From Chromatiales bacterium (GTDB lineage: Bacteria > Pseudomonadota > Gammaproteobacteria > UBA6429 > Thiohalophilaceae): a stretch of DNA of 6,809 nt. The position numbers and the translations under genes are program-made. Positions 5,971 to 6,809 of this stretch are shown one piece after another (position 1 is the first letter of the stretch; every line of letters begins with the position of its first letter). The notes below the pieces were generated by a model that saw nothing but the letters and a program-made list of their open reading frames with translations, was not told the origin of the DNA and made no database searches. The stretch lies in contig JALTLP010000084.1 of the NCBI GenBank assembly GCA_027001895.1, positions 1 to 6,809 on the forward strand, written 5' to 3'.

Positions 5971-6809
5971 ATGAACGAAACAGTTAAAATTTTTTATGCA
6001 GTAATTTTAATGACTTTATATGCAGCATGGGCACATTCGGCACCAATCGTATATATTCCATTGGGTACAGCAAACAAGGTAATAGCGGTTGATGCAGCGA
6101 ATGATACTATAACTGCAACCTATACTGGCGTGGAAAATGCTCATGGACTGGTTGCAACATCAGATGGCGAATACCTGATTGCAGGCAGCTTAAGTGAAAC
6201 GCCACTAAAGAAAGGTCAGCCAAAAGATACTGCCAACAGTAAATTATTTTTTGTTCACCCGGCACATGGCCATGTAATGTCAACCATTCCGGTATCGGGT
6301 TGGACACATCACCAGGCGATTACTCCAGATGATCGTTATGTTATTTCAACCCACGGTTTACGTGGCAGTGTTAGTGTGGTTGACCTGGAAAGCAATAAGG
6401 TTGCGCGTACAATAAAAACCGGCCCGGTACCAAACTACACACTTATTACAAAAGATGGTAAACGCGCTTTTGTGAGTAATTCGGGTAATAACACTATTAG
6501 TGAAATCGACCTGAAAAACTGGAAAGTAATACGAACACTCGATGCCGGGCCTGCGCCGGAACATATGGTTTTTTCTTCGGACGAGTCGACTATATTTGTG
6601 ACTAATCCACGTGCAGGTAAAGTTTCGGCTATATCTGTGGCAACTGGTAAAGTAACTAACAGTTATAAAATAGGTAGAGCCGTTCATGGCCTGGATATGG
6701 GTGATGATGGTATAACATTGTTTGTCAGCAGCAAAAAAGATAACAAGCTGGTTGCGTTAAATACAAAAACCGGCAAACAAAGTGAACTTAAGCTGTCTCC
6801 TGCACCTTA
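5971..6809 (+). CDS. Exported YVTN/cytochrome-d1-like beta-propeller protein (partial at right edge)
   Basis: The frame is open from ATG 5971 to the window end, giving 279 complete codons and no stop. The start is supported by AAGGAGA at 5959-5965, and the gene follows the cytochrome stop by 16 bases. Residues 1 to about 21-24 look like a signal peptide (hydrophobic VILMTLYAAWA, cleavage after AWA or HSA). The rest is made of 40-45 residue YVTN-type beta-propeller repeats with recurring D(G) turns and strands such as AFVSNSGNNTISEIDL and IFVTNPRAGKVSAISV; at least five blades are visible. Similar folds occur in YncE, the d1 domain of NirS/NirF/NirN and nitrous-oxide reductase. There is no Cys in the visible part, so no covalent heme. 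Histidines recur at equivalent blade positions (58, 113/114, 198, 239), and a HPAHGH cluster lies at 96-101. No enzymatic function can be assigned; a periplasmic metal- or cofactor-binding role is possible. Confidence 0.88.
   Translation, partial: MNETVKIFYAVILMTLYAAWAHSAPIVYIPLGTANKVIAVDAANDTITATYTGVENAHGLVATSDGEYLIAGSLSETPLKKGQPKDTANSKLFFVHPAHGHVMSTIPVSGWTHHQAITPDDRYVISTHGLRGSVSVVDLESNKVARTIKTGPVPNYTLITKDGKRAFVSNSGNNTISEIDLKNWKVIRTLDAGPAPEHMVFSSDESTIFVTNPRAGKVSAISVATGKVTNSYKIGRAVHGLDMGDDGITLFVSSKKDNKLVALNTKTGKQSELKLSPAP

Noticed and set aside
5951..5974. Seven-codon ORF (ATG at 5951, TGA at 5972-5974) bridging cytochrome and propeller genes
   Set aside because: It overlaps both the cytochrome stop and the propeller start and contains the propeller RBS; too short and unsupported to call a leader peptide.
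6358..6687. Minus-strand open frame of 109 codons opposite the propeller gene
   Set aside because: The + strand frame has a signal peptide, an RBS and clear YVTN repeats; the antisense frame shows none of these.

Overview
The window is one strand-uniform, tightly packed stretch of a copper/silver resistance locus. It carries a CusCBA-type tripartite heavy-metal efflux system (HME-RND family), followed by three small or partial envelope genes. All six genes read on the + strand. Every gene whose end is visible shows bacterial-style packing: one-base TAATG overlaps, short gaps and strong AAGGAG-type ribosome binding sites. The moderately AT-rich base composition, lipoprotein signal, c-type cytochrome and RND/TolC architecture point to a Gram-negative proteobacterium. 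A gammaproteobacterium is my best guess, but this is inference from protein character only.

Layout. Bases 1-451 hold the C-terminal third of a TolC/CusC-like outer-membrane channel that enters from the left edge. Bases 451-2154 encode a 567-residue CusB-type periplasmic adaptor lipoprotein with an N-terminal Cys/His/Met metal-binding domain and a fused C-terminal CusF copper-chaperone domain. Bases 2166-5291 encode a complete 1041-residue CusA-type inner-membrane proton/metal antiporter with the methionine relay that identifies Cu(I)/Ag(I) pumps. Bases 5292-5400 are the only real intergenic gap; they hold two hairpin-forming inverted repeats and a strong RBS. Bases 5401-5625 encode a one-helix SHOCT-domain membrane protein, 5625-5954 a small monoheme cytochrome c, and 5971 to the right edge an exported YVTN/cytochrome-d1-like beta-propeller protein that is cut off by the window end.

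How they work together. Established knowledge of the Cus system says CusF hands periplasmic Cu(I)/Ag(I) to CusB and CusA, and CusA drives it out through CusC. Here the chaperone is covalently attached to the adaptor, so no separate cusF is seen in this window. The downstream SHOCT/cytochrome/propeller trio is not part of the classical Cus system. Its proximity, and histidines recurring at equivalent positions of the propeller blades, suggest an accessory periplasmic module, possibly for copper binding or redox handling. That role is inference. The points most worth a second look are the His-decorated propeller with its cytochrome partner, the triple metal-module adaptor, a Lys-to-Ile change at a predicted proton-relay position of CusA, and the paired hairpins between cusA and the downstream module.
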